In this document: positions 62,633 to 64,000 of the stretch, in pieces
Position numbering within the stretch: the stretch's first letter is position 1
Layout of the letters: each line of letters begins with the position of its first letter
From: Steinernema hermaphroditum
Lineage: Eukaryota; Nematoda; Chromadorea; Rhabditida; Steinernematidae
Length of the DNA: 64,000 bases
Assembly: GCA_030435675.1 (NCBI GenBank)
Contig: CM059622.1
Location: forward strand, 17,484,001 to 17,548,000
Direction of reading: 5' to 3'
Translations under genes and position numbers: made by a program
The notes under the pieces: generated by a model
What the model was told of the DNA's origin: nothing
Databases searched by the model: none
Seen by the model: the letters and a program-made list of their open reading frames with translations, nothing else

Positions 62633-64000
62633 ATGCAAATACTGGCTTCTAGGACTATGGGCGATGACGAGTGCCACGTTGAGGTTACCGTAGCCAATGC
62701 TGTCATCACAGTCTCTTTCGTGGTCATCTTTGGGCTCAGCCTCTTCGGAAACACCGCTGTCGTTCTCACAATCCTCTTCCGGCGGAAGCGTTCCAGTCGT
62801 TCAATTACTAATCTGTATTTGCTAAACCTCGCCATCGCCGACCTTCTAAGGTAAGACGAACCATAGAGCGTTCTCGTCCACCTGACAAGAGATATTCCTC
62901 CTATATCGCAATTTTATGCGTTGGTCCTAAATTCTGAGTAAAGGACATAAGAGACAGGATATTATTAGCGAATAGCGAAAGACAACATTGTCTCTGGCAC
63001 TGGAATGGGATTTTCAACTATAGTTCAAATATTGTCCAAAGCGCGAGTTTTTGCTGTCAGATTTGGTTGTAGTCATTCGTTTGAACGTTCTAAACCCTAT
63101 CATTATGTCAAATCTCAATTCTGTTGGAGTTGCACGGAGACCAAATACGTGAGCTTTGAATGTCTGGTGGTCTCTCAACTATAGATGAATTCGTATCACA
63201 GCGACAACAAAATCTATAACAAAAATGCAATATTCCACATCTTCATATCTATCTATGACGTAACGAACTCCCTTTACCACTTTATTCCGACTTTACGTAT
63301 CAGCCAATTTTCGGGTTAGCTTTCTACTAGCGTACTGATTATTTATTGATTTGTTCTGCATGATTAAATTGTAAACTTTATACATGAAATGTTACATTTT
63401 AGGTCTGTGATATGTATGCCATCTACACTGATCAGCGAATTGTTCCAATGCTGGATGTTTGGTCCACTCTTCTGTAAAATGGCTGCATACCTCCAACGTA
63501 TGTCCGACTGTCACAATATGGCTCTGATCTCTTTGCAGCTGTCGCTGTCACTGCATCCGGCTACACACTCGCAATCATCGCTGTTGAACGCTACTATGCC
63601 ATCTGTCGACCGCTTGAGTCGCGCATTTGGCATACCAAGAAGCATGCGATGATGATGATCACATTGGTGTGGACAATATCGTTGGTGGCGAATCTGGGTA
63701 CCGCCATCATGTCCGAGGCAGTGCCCTACAAAGACTACTGGAATTGCCTAGCAACGAATGGCCCTGTCGCCGACTTCTTCTACCAGCTCTACATCACTCT
63801 TATCCTCCTTTTCATTCCACTCACCATCATGGTGGCCATGTATGGCAACGTCATCTTTACGCTCAAAACGGGTATTCGTTTCGACGCTCAGCTTCTTACG
63901 GTCGGCTCTCTGTCCAGTATCGATTGCGGTACGCTGATATGGACTTGTTGATCCCTCATGAAAATACCATTTTCAGGTTGCGGTGGACTGGAGAGAAAAC
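62633..64000 (+). CDS. Neuropeptide GPCR, cholecystokinin/gastrin-receptor-like (5' part)
   Basis: Exons 62633-62850, 63403-63497, 63539-63928 and 63977 onward, cut by the window end; about 242 residues seen. Class A receptor: TM1 VITVSFVVIFGLSLFGNTAVV with the GN motif, ICL1 RRKRSSRSITN, TM2 LYLLNLAIADLL, TM3 with the conserved Cys (GPLFCKMAAYL) and AIIAVERYYAICRPL, where ERY replaces DRY. It continues with SRIWHTKKHAMMMI, TM4 TLVWTISLV, an ECL2 Cys (DYWNCLA) and TM5 LYITLILLFIPLTIMVAMYGNV. The ERYxAICxPLxSRxWxTKxHA block and the post-TM5 LKTGIRFDAQ match cholecystokinin-type receptors (nematode ckr genes), but other peptide receptors remain possible. The start is ATG 62633 or 62657; the second follows TTCTAGGACT, acceptor-like. 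Intron 1 is 552 nt and intron 2 only 41 nt. The last junction (63928/63977) is one of two possible donors; the other is at 63879. Confidence 0.85.

Overview
The window reads as nuclear DNA of a free-living or parasitic nematode, probably from the rhabditid/diplogastrid/strongylid side of the phylum. Evidence: protein genes are broken by very short GT-AG introns (mostly 43-50 nt), and the gene set includes families that are nematode-specific or expanded in nematodes: patched-related (PTR) proteins, an SSQ-like sperm-specific protein and an ERM-1-like protein. Several start codons sit just after acceptor-like TTNCAG sequences, as expected of trans-spliced messages. I cannot name the species. All exon boundaries were chained by eye from frame and splice signals, with reading phase checked across every junction.

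Layout. 1-5.3 kb: no recognisable gene. 5.27-6.58 kb (+): DHHC palmitoyltransferase. 6.94-9.95 kb (-): PTR gene A. 10.7-11.9 kb (-): mitochondrial ribosomal protein S15. 12.97-15.78 kb (-): ezrin/radixin/moesin protein. 15.8-20.9 kb: no supported gene. 20.9-22.7 kb (-): secreted-ectodomain leucine-rich-repeat membrane protein. 24.4-24.7 kb (+): tiny single-pass membrane protein. 25.6-29.7 kb (+): PTR gene B, a clear paralogue of A. 30.1-32.0 kb (-): kappaB-Ras-like GTPase. 33.6-35.4 kb (-): low-complexity sperm-type (SSQ-like) protein. 36.1-39.3 kb (+): TTI1, a PIKK-assembly HEAT-repeat protein. 39.7-41.4 kb (+): AP-1 mu adaptin. 41.9-42.6 kb (+): unrecognised multi-pass membrane protein. The last three lie head to tail, with gaps of 363 and 539 nt, and could be an operon.

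From 42.7 kb the window becomes gene-poor. It holds a single dispersed 5S rRNA gene (45.9 kb), immediately followed by a frameshifted fragment of a VAC14-like gene. At 52.7-53.7 kb there is a well-delimited transposable element. It has long terminal inverted repeats built from tandem TTTTGTCA subunits, an 8-bp target duplication, and an internal AT-hook ORF that resembles no transposase I know. It is the best candidate for something undescribed. The right edge holds the first exons of a cholecystokinin-receptor-like neuropeptide GPCR that runs off the window.

Functionally this is a normal eukaryotic neighbourhood rather than one pathway. Many products act at membranes (ERM, AP-1 mu, PTR pair, DHHC, LRR protein), and each gene seems to be regulated individually apart from the possible TTI1/AP-1 mu/membrane-protein cluster.
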